Notes under the pieces: model-generated
What the model saw: the letters and a program-made list of their open reading frames with translations, nothing else
What the model was told of the DNA's origin: nothing
The model's database searches: none
Shown here: positions 16,748 to 25,245 of the stretch, one piece after another
Position numbering within the stretch: position 1 is the first letter of the stretch
How the letters are laid out: each line of letters opens with the position of its first letter
Assembly: GCF_021283545.2 (NCBI RefSeq)
Contig: NZ_CP128540.1
Location: 5,057,501 to 5,121,500 of the forward strand
DNA from: Pseudomonas alloputida
Lineage (GTDB): Bacteria > Pseudomonadota > Gammaproteobacteria > Pseudomonadales > Pseudomonadaceae
DNA: 64,000 nucleotides
Direction: 5' to 3'
Made by a program: the position numbers and the translations under genes

Positions 16748-18553
16748 ATGAGCGAACAGCAGATCCTTCTGAGTGTGGGCGGCATCGGCGCCGCGGCGCT
16801 CGCCTGCCAGTGGCTGGCCTGGCGCCTGAAGTTGCCGGCAATTCTGTTTCTGTTGTTGGCCGGGATCCTTGCCGGCCCAGCGCTGGGATGGCTCGACCCC
16901 GAGGCGCTGTTCGGCCCATTGCTGATGCCGCTGGTGTCGCTGTCGGTGGCGCTGATTCTGTTCGAAGGCAGCCTGACCCTGCACCTGTCGCAGTGGCGCG
17001 AGATCGGCAGCGTGGTGCATCGCCTGGTCACGGTGGGCGCACTGGTCACCTGGCTGGTGATTGCACTGGCAACCCACTGGCTGCTCGGGTTCGACTGGCC
17101 GCTGGCGATTCTTTTCGGCACCTTGACCCTGGTGACCGGCCCCACGGTGATCGTGCCCATGCTGCGCGTGGTGCGGCCAAAGGCAGCGATCGCGAACATC
17201 CTGCGTTGGGAAGGGATCATGATCGACCCGATCGGCGCGCTGCTCGCCGTGGTGGTCTACAGCTTCATCATCGCCAGCGCCGAGGGTAACGGCCTGAGCC
17301 AGAGCCTCATCACCTTCGCCGGTGTGCTCTTCTGCGGCACCACCCTGGGCGCGGCGGGGGGCTGGCTGCTGGGGCAAATCATGCGCGAACAGTGGCTACC
17401 AGAGTATCTGCACAACCTCGCGTCACTGGCGGCGGTACTGGGGATATTCATCGCCGCCAACCAGATCATGCACGAGTCCGGGCTACTTGCCGTGACCGTG
17501 ATGGGCATGTGGCTGGCCAACATGCGCGGGGTTGATGTGCGGCAGATCCTGCACTTCAAGGAAAACCTCAGTGTCCTGCTGATTTCCGGCCTGTTCATCC
17601 TGCTGGCTGCACGCCTTGACCTGCATGCCCTGCTAGGCCTTGGCCCTGCTGTGCTGGCATTGTTGCTGGTGATCCAGCTGCTGGCACGCCCGCTCAACGT
17701 CTGGCTGGCCACACTGGGCTCGACACTCAACTGGCGGGAGCGCGCGCTGCTGGCCTGGATTGCGCCACGCGGCATCGTCGCGGCGGCCGTTTCAGCCATT
17801 TTTGCCATCCGCCTGCACCAGGCCGGCCACCAGGATGCCTTGCTGCTGGTACCGCTGACCTTCGCGGTCATCATCGGCACGGTGGTACTGCAAAGCGCCA
17901 CGGCCAGGCCGCTGGCACGCTTGCTCAAGGTCGCCGAACCGGCACCCAGCGGGTTTCTCGTCGTCGGTGCCAACGAACCGGCCCGGGCCATTGCCAAAGC
18001 CCTTCAACACCTGGGCTGCCGGGTTTTGCTGACGGACTCCAGCTGGGAAAACATCCGCGCCGCACGCATGGACGGGCTCACGACCTACTTTGGCAACCCG
18101 GCCTCGCAGCATGCCGACGCCCATCTTGACCTGGTCGGCCTCGGGCACTTGCTGGGCCTCTCTCCCGCCGGCGAAATCAATGCCCTGGCCTGCGCCAGGT
18201 TCCGTCATGATTTCGGCCACAGCCGGCTGTTCGTGCTAGCCAGTGGTCTGGAGAAACAACGTAGCGACAAGCACCGGGCGGCCGAAGAGCACCGCGGGCA
18301 TCTATTGGGGACCAAACCGATGACCTATCTGCAACTGGCCAACCGTCTGCATCAAGGCGCCGAGCTGTATAGCACCAACCTGACCGAAGGCTTTGGCTGG
18401 GATGCCTACCAGGCACTGCATGGCGAGCGGGCACACTTGCTGTTCGCCCGCGATGGCCAGGGCTGGGTCCATGTAGCCAGCCCTGATAACCCGTTGCAGC
18501 CGCAGCCGGGCTGGACCCTGGTGGCCTTGATCGAGCCTGCACCGGAGCCGTGA
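16748..18553 (+). CDS. Cation:proton antiporter (NhaP/CPA1 type) with TrkA-N-like domain
   Basis: 601 residues. Around 12 hydrophobic segments fill residues 1-390, including an acidic membrane motif near LRWEGIMIDPIGALLAVVVY (155-174) typical of CPA1 exchangers. The soluble C-terminus starts with a Rossmann-like nucleotide fold (GFLVVGANEPARAIAKALQH near 400-419), a TrkA-N/RCK-like gating module. It probably exchanges Na+ or K+ for H+ across the inner membrane. AGGGAG lies just before the ATG. Divergent from xerD, with a 68-base gap for both promoters. Confidence 0.88.
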   Translation: MSEQQILLSVGGIGAAALACQWLAWRLKLPAILFLLLAGILAGPALGWLDPEALFGPLLMPLVSLSVALILFEGSLTLHLSQWREIGSVVHRLVTVGALVTWLVIALATHWLLGFDWPLAILFGTLTLVTGPTVIVPMLRVVRPKAAIANILRWEGIMIDPIGALLAVVVYSFIIASAEGNGLSQSLITFAGVLFCGTTLGAAGGWLLGQIMREQWLPEYLHNLASLAAVLGIFIAANQIMHESGLLAVTVMGMWLANMRGVDVRQILHFKENLSVLLISGLFILLAARLDLHALLGLGPAVLALLLVIQLLARPLNVWLATLGSTLNWRERALLAWIAPRGIVAAAVSAIFAIRLHQAGHQDALLLVPLTFAVIIGTVVLQSATARPLARLLKVAEPAPSGFLVVGANEPARAIAKALQHLGCRVLLTDSSWENIRAARMDGLTTYFGNPASQHADAHLDLVGLGHLLGLSPAGEINALACARFRHDFGHSRLFVLASGLEKQRSDKHRAAEEHRGHLLGTKPMTYLQLANRLHQGAELYSTNLTEGFGWDAYQALHGERAHLLFARDGQGWVHVASPDNPLQPQPGWTLVALIEPAPEP

Positions 18554-18556
18554 TAC

Positions 18557-18964
18557 TCAGGCGCCTGGCAGCACGGGCACCGGGCGCTTGTCCTCGTCGA
18601 TGGCGACGAAGCTGAACACCCCATGGATCGCCCGTTCACGGCCATCCAGGTACATGTTCTCGACAAACACATCCACCTGCACCTGCAGGCTGGTATTGCC
18701 AACCTTGATCACCGTCCCCACCAGCTCGACGATCGAGCCCGCCGGAATCGGGTGCTTGAAATCGATGCGGTCGGTAGACACGGTCACCAACGGCAGGCGG
18801 CAGAAACGCGTGGCAGCGATGAACGACACTTCGTCCATCCAGGCCAGGGCGGTGCCGCCGAACAGGGTGTTGTGGTGGTTGGTGGTATTGGGGAACACCG
18901 CCTTGGTAACGCGGGTCACCGACAGTTCGGTGCGGCGCTGGATTTCCTGGTCTCGGGTCGTCAT
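18557..18964 (-). CDS. Acyl-CoA thioesterase, hotdog fold (YciA-like)
   Basis: 135 residues from the ATG at 18964 (a GTG three codons upstream is possible). The hotdog signature is HHNTLFGGTALAWMDEVSFI near 29-48, including the catalytic-region Asp, and TDRIDFKHPIPAGSIVELVG near 65-84. These cytoplasmic enzymes hydrolyse acyl-CoA esters; chain-length preference cannot be read from sequence. Convergent with the antiporter gene, leaving only three bases between stops, and downstream of the rpsP operon terminator. Confidence 0.85.
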   Translation of the reverse strand: MTTRDQEIQRRTELSVTRVTKAVFPNTTNHHNTLFGGTALAWMDEVSFIAATRFCRLPLVTVSTDRIDFKHPIPAGSIVELVGTVIKVGNTSLQVQVDVFVENMYLDGRERAIHGVFSFVAIDEDKRPVPVLPGA

Positions 18965-18994
18965 GGCAATCACATTTTCGGGGTTTCAAAACGC

Positions 18995-19022
18995 AAAAAA
19001 GCAGCCCGAAGGCTGCTTTTTT
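18995..19022. terminator. Bidirectional Rho-independent terminator of the rpsP operon
   Basis: AAAAAA, stem GCAGCC, loop CGAA, stem GGCTGC, TTTTTT: a perfect hairpin with T-runs in both directions. On the minus strand it ends the rpsP-rimM-trmD-rplS transcript; it lies just upstream of the thioesterase start. Confidence 0.9.
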
Positions 19023-19058
19023 CTCGCTAGGCGGCCTCGGCCACCGGGCAAACTGCAC

Positions 19059-19409
19059 TCAGGACAGTTTTTCCTTGATGCGAGCGGCTTTGCCGGACAG
19101 GTCGCGCAGGTAGTACAGCTTGGCTTTACGCACGTCACCACGACGTTTCACGGCCAGGCTGTCGATTTGCGGGCTGTAGGTCTGGAAGGTACGCTCTACG
19201 CCAACGCCGCTGGAGATCTTGCGCACGGTGAAGGCGCTGTTCAGACCGCGGTTACGCTTGGCGATAACGACGCCTTCGAACGCCTGCAGACGGGAACGCT
19301 CACCTTCCTTCACTTTAACCTGAACGACAACGGTGTCGCCTGGTGCGAAGGTCGGGATTTCCTTGCTCATCTGCTCGGCTTCGAGCTGCTGGATGATCTT
19401 GTTGGTCAT
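19059..19409 (-). CDS. rplS: 50S ribosomal protein L19
   Basis: 116 residues, standard L19 length. Conserved segments are [20 protein letters not shown] near 21-40, [20 protein letters not shown], and [14 protein letters not shown]19 lies at the 30S-50S interface. It is last in rpsP-rimM-trmD-rplS, 42 bases after trmD, and is followed by a strong terminator. Confidence 0.98.
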   Translation of the reverse strand: MTNKIIQQLEAEQMSKEIPTFAPGDTVVVQVKVKEGERSRLQAFEGVVIAKRNRGLNSAFTVRKISSGVGVERTFQTYSPQIDSLAVKRRGDVRKAKLYYLRDLSGKAARIKEKLS

Positions 19410-19451
19410 GCTGTGCTCCTAAGATGGATACGCGATCCACCATCGATACGT

Positions 19452-20204
19452 TTAACTATCGTCCCGCTCGCGGAGATATTCCTCGAGCAGCTTCTTCTCT
19501 TCTCCAGAAAGCGAGCGACTTTCCAGAAGATCGGCGCGTCGTTCGAAGGTCCTACCAAGGGACTGCTTCATCCTCCAACGCCGGATATGTGCATGGTTGC
19601 CACTTAGCAACACGTCGGGAACACGCTGATCCGCATACACCTCAGGCCGGGTGTAGTGCGGGCAATCGAGCAGACCGTCGGTGAAGGAATCTTCTTCCGC
19701 CGAGTCCACATGCCCTAAAGCTCCGGGCAGCAGTCGCGTAACCGCATCGATCAGTACCATGGCCGGCAGCTCGCCACCGGAAAGCACATAGTCGCCAATC
19801 GACCACTCCTCATCGACATGAGCCTCGATAAAGCGCTCGTCGATGCCTTCATAACGACCGGCGATCAGGATCAACGATTCCTGTTCGGCCAGGCCTTTGA
19901 CCGCCTGCTGAGTCAGCTTGCGGCCTTGTGGCGAAAGGTAGATCACCTTCGCCGCTGCTCCGGTCGCCTGCCTGGCGCTAACCAAGGCGTCTTCCAGAGG
20001 CTTGATTTTCATCACCATGCCCGGACCACCGCCAAACGGCCGATCATCTACCGTGTGGTGACGATCTGTGGTGTAGTCCCGCGGGTTCCAGCAAGTCACC
20101 TGAAGCAACCCTTGTTTCACCGCGCGGCTGGTAATGCCGTACTCCGTGATGGCCGAGAACATCTCGGGGAACAACGTGATGACGTCTACGCGAAGGTTAC
20201 CCAT
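19452..20204 (-). CDS. trmD: tRNA (guanine37-N1)-methyltransferase
   Basis: 250 residues of the SPOUT (knotted) methyltransferase family. Visible motifs are [20 protein letters not shown] near 56-75, [13 protein letters not shown] near 112-124, and the SAM-binding knot [23 protein letters not shown] near 138-160. TrmD makes m1G37, which prevents +1 frameshifting on proline and leucine tRNAs. Three bases separate it from rimM upstream. Confidence 0.98.
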   Translation of the reverse strand: MGNLRVDVITLFPEMFSAITEYGITSRAVKQGLLQVTCWNPRDYTTDRHHTVDDRPFGGGPGMVMKIKPLEDALVSARQATGAAAKVIYLSPQGRKLTQQAVKGLAEQESLILIAGRYEGIDERFIEAHVDEEWSIGDYVLSGGELPAMVLIDAVTRLLPGALGHVDSAEEDSFTDGLLDCPHYTRPEVYADQRVPDVLLSGNHAHIRRWRMKQSLGRTFERRADLLESRSLSGEEKKLLEEYLRERDDS

Positions 20205-20207
20205 CGT

Positions 20208-20744
20208 TTAGAAGTCCGCGTCCCATTCGACCCGCATCACGCCTGCTTCGAGGTCGATTGCCAGCACACATTGCTCCGTATAGGGCAACAGACGCTCGCG
20301 ATCATCCAGGCTGCCTGCGCAGGGCTTGACCACCATTACATCGTTCGCACCGGTCTCCAACAGGTGATCGACCTTGCCGAACAGTTGTTCGTCCTGGTTG
20401 ATGACCTTCAGACCTACCAACTGGTACCAGTAGTACTCGTCGGCAGCCAGGTTGGGCAAAAGGCTCCGCGGGATGCAGATTTCGTAACCGCTCAGAAGAC
20501 GGGCTTCATCGCGATCGTCGAGACCTTTCAGCTTCACGACCAGGCCCTTTTGGGAGCCACGACCGCTGACCAGCTCGACCTGCTTTACCTTGCCTTCGTG
20601 CCGAAGCGTCCAGCGTGGATAATCCAACAGGTTTTCAATCGGATCGGTAAAGGAATACACCTTCACCTCGCCGCGAACGCCGTGAACCGAAAAAATCTTG
20701 CCAACGACGATGAGGTCGTCAGCCTTTTCTGGCGTCGCGTTCAT
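20208..20744 (-). CDS. rimM: 16S rRNA processing / 30S assembly protein RimM
   Basis: 178 residues. An N-terminal RimM domain (GKIFSVHGVRGEVKVYSFTD near 16-35) and a C-terminal PRC-barrel (YYWYQLVGLKVINQDEQLFG near 102-121, then VMVVKP) match the family. RimM binds S19 and helps the 30S head mature. It starts 5 bases after the rpsP stop in the conserved ribosomal operon. Confidence 0.97.
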   Translation of the reverse strand: MNATPEKADDLIVVGKIFSVHGVRGEVKVYSFTDPIENLLDYPRWTLRHEGKVKQVELVSGRGSQKGLVVKLKGLDDRDEARLLSGYEICIPRSLLPNLAADEYYWYQLVGLKVINQDEQLFGKVDHLLETGANDVMVVKPCAGSLDDRERLLPYTEQCVLAIDLEAGVMRVEWDADF

Positions 20745-20749
20745 ACTAT

Positions 20750-21001
20750 TCAGGCAGCGGCCTTGGCAGCTTCCTTCAGCAGCTGAGCAACACGCTCAGA
20801 CGGCTGTGCACCCTGGCTCAGCCAGTAGGTGACGCGCTCTTGGTTGACCGACAGCTTAACTTCGGCGCCAGCAGCGATTGGGTTGAAGAAACCTACGCGC
20901 TCAACGAAACGGCCGTCACGGGCGTTACGCGAGTTGGTCACGGTCAGGTGGTAGAATGGGCGCTTTTTCGAGCCGCCACGGGCCAGACGAATGGTTACCA
21001 T
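20750..21001 (-). CDS. rpsP: 30S ribosomal protein S16
   Basis: 83 residues from the ATG at 21001, giving the universal N-terminus [20 protein letters not shown]; the frame stays open upstream but that part is not S16. Also conserved are [13 protein letters not shown] and [17 protein letters not shown]. First gene of the operon; its promoter should lie in 21002-21260, which also holds ffh-side hairpins. Confidence 0.98.
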   Translation of the reverse strand: MVTIRLARGGSKKRPFYHLTVTNSRNARDGRFVERVGFFNPIAAGAEVKLSVNQERVTYWLSQGAQPSERVAQLLKEAAKAAA

Positions 21002-21177
21002 GTGAACATCGTTCCTATAGTCGGTGCTGCAGTTGATACAGCAGCTGGTACTGCAAATCTGAATGCCAAATAGGCACACGGGTGCCCAAAAGGCCGCATA
21101 TTCTCGGGGAATACACGGACATTTGCAAATGACTTTTTCGGCAAGGCCTCGCCCTGCCGTCCAGATTTGCCGGTTGC

Positions 21178-21250
21178 GCCGCGAAATTCGCGGCTGTTGC
21201 CCCGCTACAGCGGGGGTTCTGGGCGCCTGCCCGACAAAAGGCAGGCACCC
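21178..21250. other. Hairpin cluster between rpsP and ffh
   Basis: Three stems lie in the 259-base gap: GCCGCGAA/TTCGCGGC at 21178-21194, CCCCGC/GCGGGG at 21200-21215, and an 11-bp stem (one G-U pair) at 21221-21250 just past the ffh stop. The last probably ends or stabilises the ffh mRNA; none has a T-run. The rpsP promoter must lie to their left or among them, but no clear -35/-10 pair was found. Confidence 0.5.
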
Positions 21251-21260
21251 GGATCAGGGG

Positions 21261-22637
21261 TTACAGCTTTGGCATGCCGCCACCTGGCAGCATCCCACCG
21301 AGGCCGCGCATCATCTTGGCCATGCCGCCTTTGGCAGAAAACTTCTTCATCATCTTCTGCATCTGCTTGTGCTGCTTGATCAGCCGGCCGATGTCCTGCA
21401 CCTGGGTACCGGAACCCAACGCAATACGGCGCTTGCGCGAACCGCTGATCAGGTCAGGGTCGCGGCGCTCGGCCGGGGTCATGGAGTTGATGATCGCTTC
21501 CATCTGCTTGAACTGCTTTTCGGCCGCGCCCTGGGCGTTGCCCATTTGCGACAGGTTGACCCCGCCGATGCTCGGCAGCTTGTCCATCAGGCCGCCGAGG
21601 CCGCCCATGTTCTTCATTTGCTGCAGCTGGTCGCGGAAGTCTTCGAGGTCGAAGCCCTTGCCCTTCTTCAGTTTCTTGGCCAGCTTGTCGGCCTTGGCCT
21701 TGTCGATGGTCTGCTCGGCCTGCTCGATCAGGCTGAGCACGTCGCCCATGCCGAGGATGCGCGAAGCGACGCGGTCGGGGTGGAACGGCTCGAGGGCCTC
21801 GGTCTTCTCACCCATACCGATGAACTTGATCGGTTTGCCGGTGATTGCACGTACCGACAGCGCAGCACCGCCTCGGGCATCACCGTCAACCTTGGTCAGC
21901 ACCACACCGGTCAGCGGCAGCGCCTCGCCAAAGGCCTTGGCGGTGTTGGCAGCGTCCTGGCCGGTCATGGCGTCGACCACGAACAGCGTCTCGATCGGTT
22001 TGACGGCAGCGTGCAGCGCCTTGATCTCGTCCATCATGTCGGCGTCGATGTGCAGACGGCCGGCGGTGTCGACGATGACCACGTCAATGAACTTCAGCTT
22101 GGCTTCACGGATGGCGGCTTCGGCGATGGCCACCGGCTTCTGGCTGATATCGGACGGGAAGAAGGTGACGCCGATATCGTTGGCCAGTGTTTCCAACTGC
22201 TTGATCGCCGCCGGACGATAAACGTCGGCAGACACCACCATCACGCTCTTTTTCTTGCGCTCTTTAAGAAAGCGCGCCAGCTTGCCGGCGGTGGTGGTCT
22301 TACCGGCGCCTTGCAGGCCCGCCATCAGCACGACGGCAGGCGGGGCGGCGTTCAGTGCGAGGTCTTCGTTGGCCGCGCCCATCAGGCTTTCCAGCTCGGC
22401 CTGGACGATCTTCACGAAGGCCTGGCCCGGAGTCAGGCTGCGCGACACCTCGGTCCCGACCGCACGATCCTTGACGCTGTTGACGAAATCCTTGACTACC
22501 GGCAGGGCAACGTCGGCCTCGAGCAGCGCCATGCGCACTTCGCGCAGCGTGTCCTTGATGTTGTCTTCGGTCAGCTTGGCCTTGCCGGTGACATGGCGCA
22601 GCGTCTGTGACAGGCGGTCGGTCAGGTTTTCGAACAT
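21261..22637 (-). CDS. ffh: Signal recognition particle GTPase Ffh
   Basis: 458 residues from the ATG at 22637, preceded by AAGGA; the much longer open frame upstream is not coding. The N domain begins MFENLTDRLSQTLRHVTG. The G domain has GLQGAGKTTTAGKLA near 101-115 and DTAGRLHID near 188-196. The Met-rich M domain at the C-terminus has GSGTQVQDIGRLIKQHKQMQ and KMMRGLGG. With 4.5S RNA it targets nascent membrane proteins to FtsY. The 4.5S RNA gene is not in this window. Confidence 0.97.
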   Translation of the reverse strand: MFENLTDRLSQTLRHVTGKAKLTEDNIKDTLREVRMALLEADVALPVVKDFVNSVKDRAVGTEVSRSLTPGQAFVKIVQAELESLMGAANEDLALNAAPPAVVLMAGLQGAGKTTTAGKLARFLKERKKKSVMVVSADVYRPAAIKQLETLANDIGVTFFPSDISQKPVAIAEAAIREAKLKFIDVVIVDTAGRLHIDADMMDEIKALHAAVKPIETLFVVDAMTGQDAANTAKAFGEALPLTGVVLTKVDGDARGGAALSVRAITGKPIKFIGMGEKTEALEPFHPDRVASRILGMGDVLSLIEQAEQTIDKAKADKLAKKLKKGKGFDLEDFRDQLQQMKNMGGLGGLMDKLPSIGGVNLSQMGNAQGAAEKQFKQMEAIINSMTPAERRDPDLISGSRKRRIALGSGTQVQDIGRLIKQHKQMQKMMKKFSAKGGMAKMMRGLGGMLPGGGMPKL

Positions 22638-22949
22638 GGTGATCCTTTCAGGCCCAGTAAAGCCGAGGTTTGTCAGGTGCCAGGGGGGAAACACACACCC
22701 GCCGGGCACAGCAAGGCGGCGATTATAGCGAAGTGCAGCGACGACGCACACCTTGGTAGATATTCGGTGGCTGTGCTGGCCTCTTCGCGGGCGCGCCCGC
22801 TCCCACAGGATCCTCACTACCTGCAGGCCTGCGCCATACCTGTGGGAGCGGGCGTGCCCACGAATGCCCCGACACAAGCCTTCAGTCTTCCTTGATCAGC
22901 GGAATCTATGCCAAACTCCGTCTCTTTAAAGGCTCGCCAACCAGGACTT
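22638..22949. other. Divergent ffh / ypjD intergenic region with a REP pair
   Basis: About 310 bases between divergent starts. It holds two family-A REP units in opposite orientation (22778-22809 and 22839-22866), able to form a long hairpin: GCCCGCTCCCACAGG against CCTGTGGGAGCGGGC. No further open frame or RNA gene is recognised; promoters for both genes should lie here. Confidence 0.65.
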
Positions 22950-23759
22950 ATGTTCTCCTCACCCAGCCTCATCCCCAACCTGATCGCAGCCGGCCTATAT
23001 ATAGCGGCGGCCATCTACCAGGGCTCATACCTGTCCCAGGGCCGCAAGGCCGAAAAGCGCCTGCTTGGCCTGCTGGGTGCCATCGCGGTCCTGGCCCAGG
23101 CCGGTGCACTGTTCTTCCAGCTGATCACCCCGCTGGGCCTGAGCCTGGACTTCTTCAGCGCCGCCAGCCTGATCGCCGTGGCGGTCATCTCCCTGACCCT
23201 GCTGGCCTGCCTGCGCATACCCGTGGAAAACCTGCTGGTGCTGCTGTTCCCGCTGGGTGCGGTGACCGCGCTGCTGGCCCAGTTCGCCCCCCCCGGCACG
23301 GTACCGCTGATCAACGAAGAACCCGGCATCCTTGCGCACATCCTGTTGTCGATCCTGGCCTACGGGCTGTTCACCATCGCGGTGTTCCAGTCGCTGCTGT
23401 TGCTGCTGCAGGACCGCCAGCTGAAGAACAAGCACCCGTCCGGGCTGATCCGCAACTTCCCGCCACTGCAAACCATGGAAAGCCTGCTGTTCGGCTTCCT
23501 CTGGGCCGGCTGGTGCCTGCTGTCGCTGTCGCTGATCTCCGGCTGGCTGTTCCTCGACAACCTGTTCGCCCAGCACCTGGCGCACAAGACCTTGCTGGCC
23601 TGTGTCGCCTGGGTGGTGTTCAGCGTGCTGCTGTGGGGCCGCACCCGCCTGGGTTGGCGGGGCCACATGGCCATCCGCTGGACGCTGAGCGGTTTCTGCC
23701 TGCTGATGCTGGCCTATTTCGGCAGCAAGCTGGTTCGCGAATTCATCTTGCATATCTGA
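22950..23759 (+). CDS. CcsA/YpjD-family inner-membrane protein
   Basis: 269 residues from the ATG at 22950 (AGGA closely upstream); an in-frame ATG at 22908 would add 14 residues. Eight or so hydrophobic segments, with conserved family landmarks EEPGILAHILLSILAYGLFT near 127-146, FLWAGWCLLSLSLISGW near 188-204, HKTLLACVAWVVF near 215-227 and WRGHMAIRW near 237-245. The family resembles the haem-handling CcsA/HemX proteins of cytochrome c assembly, but YpjD itself has no settled role. It lies 9 bases before a CorC-type gene, a pairing common in Pseudomonas beside ffh. Confidence 0.85.
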   Translation: MFSSPSLIPNLIAAGLYIAAAIYQGSYLSQGRKAEKRLLGLLGAIAVLAQAGALFFQLITPLGLSLDFFSAASLIAVAVISLTLLACLRIPVENLLVLLFPLGAVTALLAQFAPPGTVPLINEEPGILAHILLSILAYGLFTIAVFQSLLLLLQDRQLKNKHPSGLIRNFPPLQTMESLLFGFLWAGWCLLSLSLISGWLFLDNLFAQHLAHKTLLACVAWVVFSVLLWGRTRLGWRGHMAIRWTLSGFCLLMLAYFGSKLVREFILHI

Positions 23760-23768
23760 CGGCCGACC

Positions 23769-24974
23769 ATGGACACCCTGCCGTACGCACCGCTATTCGG
23801 CACTCTGGCACTGGCCCTTTTGTGGTCAGCACTGTTCACTGCCGTGGAGGCTGCCCGCCTGCAGCTCAATGGCACACTGCGCGCCGGCGAAGACGGCCAT
23901 CCCGTGCTGCCAGCCCAGGCCTTGGTGCTGTGCGCCAGCCTGGGCAAGCTGCTGGTGCTGTGGCTGGCCTGCCTGGTGGGCCAGCGCCAGAGTGGCGAGC
24001 ACGGCTTCTGGCTGGCAGGCCTGGCCGCGACCCTCACCTTGCTGGTGTTTGCCGAGTATCTGCCGCGGCGCCTGGCCCGGCGTAACCCGCAGGCGTTCGT
24101 GAGCCTTGGTGCCAGCCTGCTGAAAGTGCCTCTCGCACTGCTGCAGCCACTGGCCTGCCTGCTGGACGGCGCCGCCAAGCTGATTCTGCGCCCGCTCCGG
24201 GCACAGCCCACAGCGGTGGCCCTGCACACGCAGGAGGCCGACGACTTCGATGAGGATGAACAGCACGAAGCGCCTCGCCAGGGTCTGCTCGACGGCCTGC
24301 AGTCGCTGGACAAGATCACCGTCAACGACATCCTGGTGCCGCGCAACGAAGTGGATGGCATCAACCTCGACGAGCCGATCGAACGCATCGTCGAGCAGCT
24401 GATCGTCAGCCGCCACACCCGCCTGCCGGTCTACCACAACGACATCAACCAGGTCGAAGCGATCCTCAACACCAAGCTGATCAGCCACCTGCTGCCCAAG
24501 GCCGAGCTGACCCTGGAAGCGCTGCACAGCGCCTGCTACGAACCTTATTTCGTACCAGAAAGCACGCCCCTGCAAATGCAGTTGTTGAACTTCCACAAGC
24601 AGCAACGCCGCTTGGGCGTGGTGGTGGACGAGTACGGCGAAGTACTGGGTATCGTCACCCTGGAAGACATTCTCGAAGAGATCGTCGGCGAGTTCGAGGA
24701 CGAGCAAAGCCTGGAAAACCCGCATGTGCACCCGCAACCCGACGGTACCTTCGTCATCGATGGCACCGCTTCGTTACGCGAAATCAACCGCACCCTGAGC
24801 TGGCACCTGCCCTGCGACGGCGGGCCGAAAACCCTCAACGGGCTGGTTACCGAAGCGCTGGAAAGCATCCCGGAAAGCGCTGTTTGCCTGAAAATAGGCC
24901 GCTATCGCCTGGAAATCCTTGAAACAGAGGACAATTGCGCCAGCAAGGTACTGGTGTGGACCGTGACCCGATAG
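23769..24974 (+). CDS. HlyC/CorC family transporter (CNNM/CBS domain protein)
   Basis: 401 residues. An N-terminal CNNM (DUF21) membrane domain at about 1-140 is followed by a CBS pair at about 180-310 (VNDILVPRNEVDGI, TRLPVYHNDINQVEAILNTK, RRLGVVVDEYGEVLGIVTLEDILEEIVGEFEDE) and a C-terminal CorC_HlyC domain (VIDGTASLREINRTLSW). Such proteins are linked to Mg2+/Co2+ homeostasis or efflux. It follows ypjD closely and likely shares its transcript. A hairpin overlapping the stop may terminate it. Confidence 0.88.
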   Translation: MDTLPYAPLFGTLALALLWSALFTAVEAARLQLNGTLRAGEDGHPVLPAQALVLCASLGKLLVLWLACLVGQRQSGEHGFWLAGLAATLTLLVFAEYLPRRLARRNPQAFVSLGASLLKVPLALLQPLACLLDGAAKLILRPLRAQPTAVALHTQEADDFDEDEQHEAPRQGLLDGLQSLDKITVNDILVPRNEVDGINLDEPIERIVEQLIVSRHTRLPVYHNDINQVEAILNTKLISHLLPKAELTLEALHSACYEPYFVPESTPLQMQLLNFHKQQRRLGVVVDEYGEVLGIVTLEDILEEIVGEFEDEQSLENPHVHPQPDGTFVIDGTASLREINRTLSWHLPCDGGPKTLNGLVTEALESIPESAVCLKIGRYRLEILETEDNCASKVLVWTVTR

Positions 24975-24990
24975 CTATACTCGGGTCACG
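24962..24990 (+). terminator. Terminator-like hairpin at the end of the CorC-type gene
   Basis: Ten-bp perfect stem CGTGACCCGA/TCGGGTCACG around a nine-base loop, overlapping the last codons and stop. No T-run follows (only CTTACCC), so its efficiency is uncertain. The remaining 255 bases before the next gene contain no convincing gene. Confidence 0.5.
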
Positions 24991-25245
24991 CTTACCCAGC
25001 CCCGCCGTCACGCCCGCTACCCGCACCCGGCGCTCCACGGCCAGTCCGCTCCACTGATACGCCCTGCGGTCCTGCGTCAACACCCCGAACAGTACCCGCC
25101 CCGCCCCTACCCCCTTGGGCTATTGTCAGTCGGGCGCACACAATAAAACGCTCCGGCGCCCGCTTAACCGTACCCGCCCTTTTGCAGGGCATGCCGTCGC
25201 GGGCCAAGCCCATGGAGCCGGACCAGACTGTCAGGGACCTCCTCA

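Noticed and set aside
16748..17377. Overlapping minus-strand frames facing the antiporter start
   Set aside because: They lack start signals and similarity; the plus-strand frame has clear membrane and TrkA-N-like features.
22638..22877. N-terminal extension of ffh
   Set aside because: The frame is open but passes through a REP pair; the ATG at 22637 gives the standard Ffh N-terminus and a good ribosome binding site.
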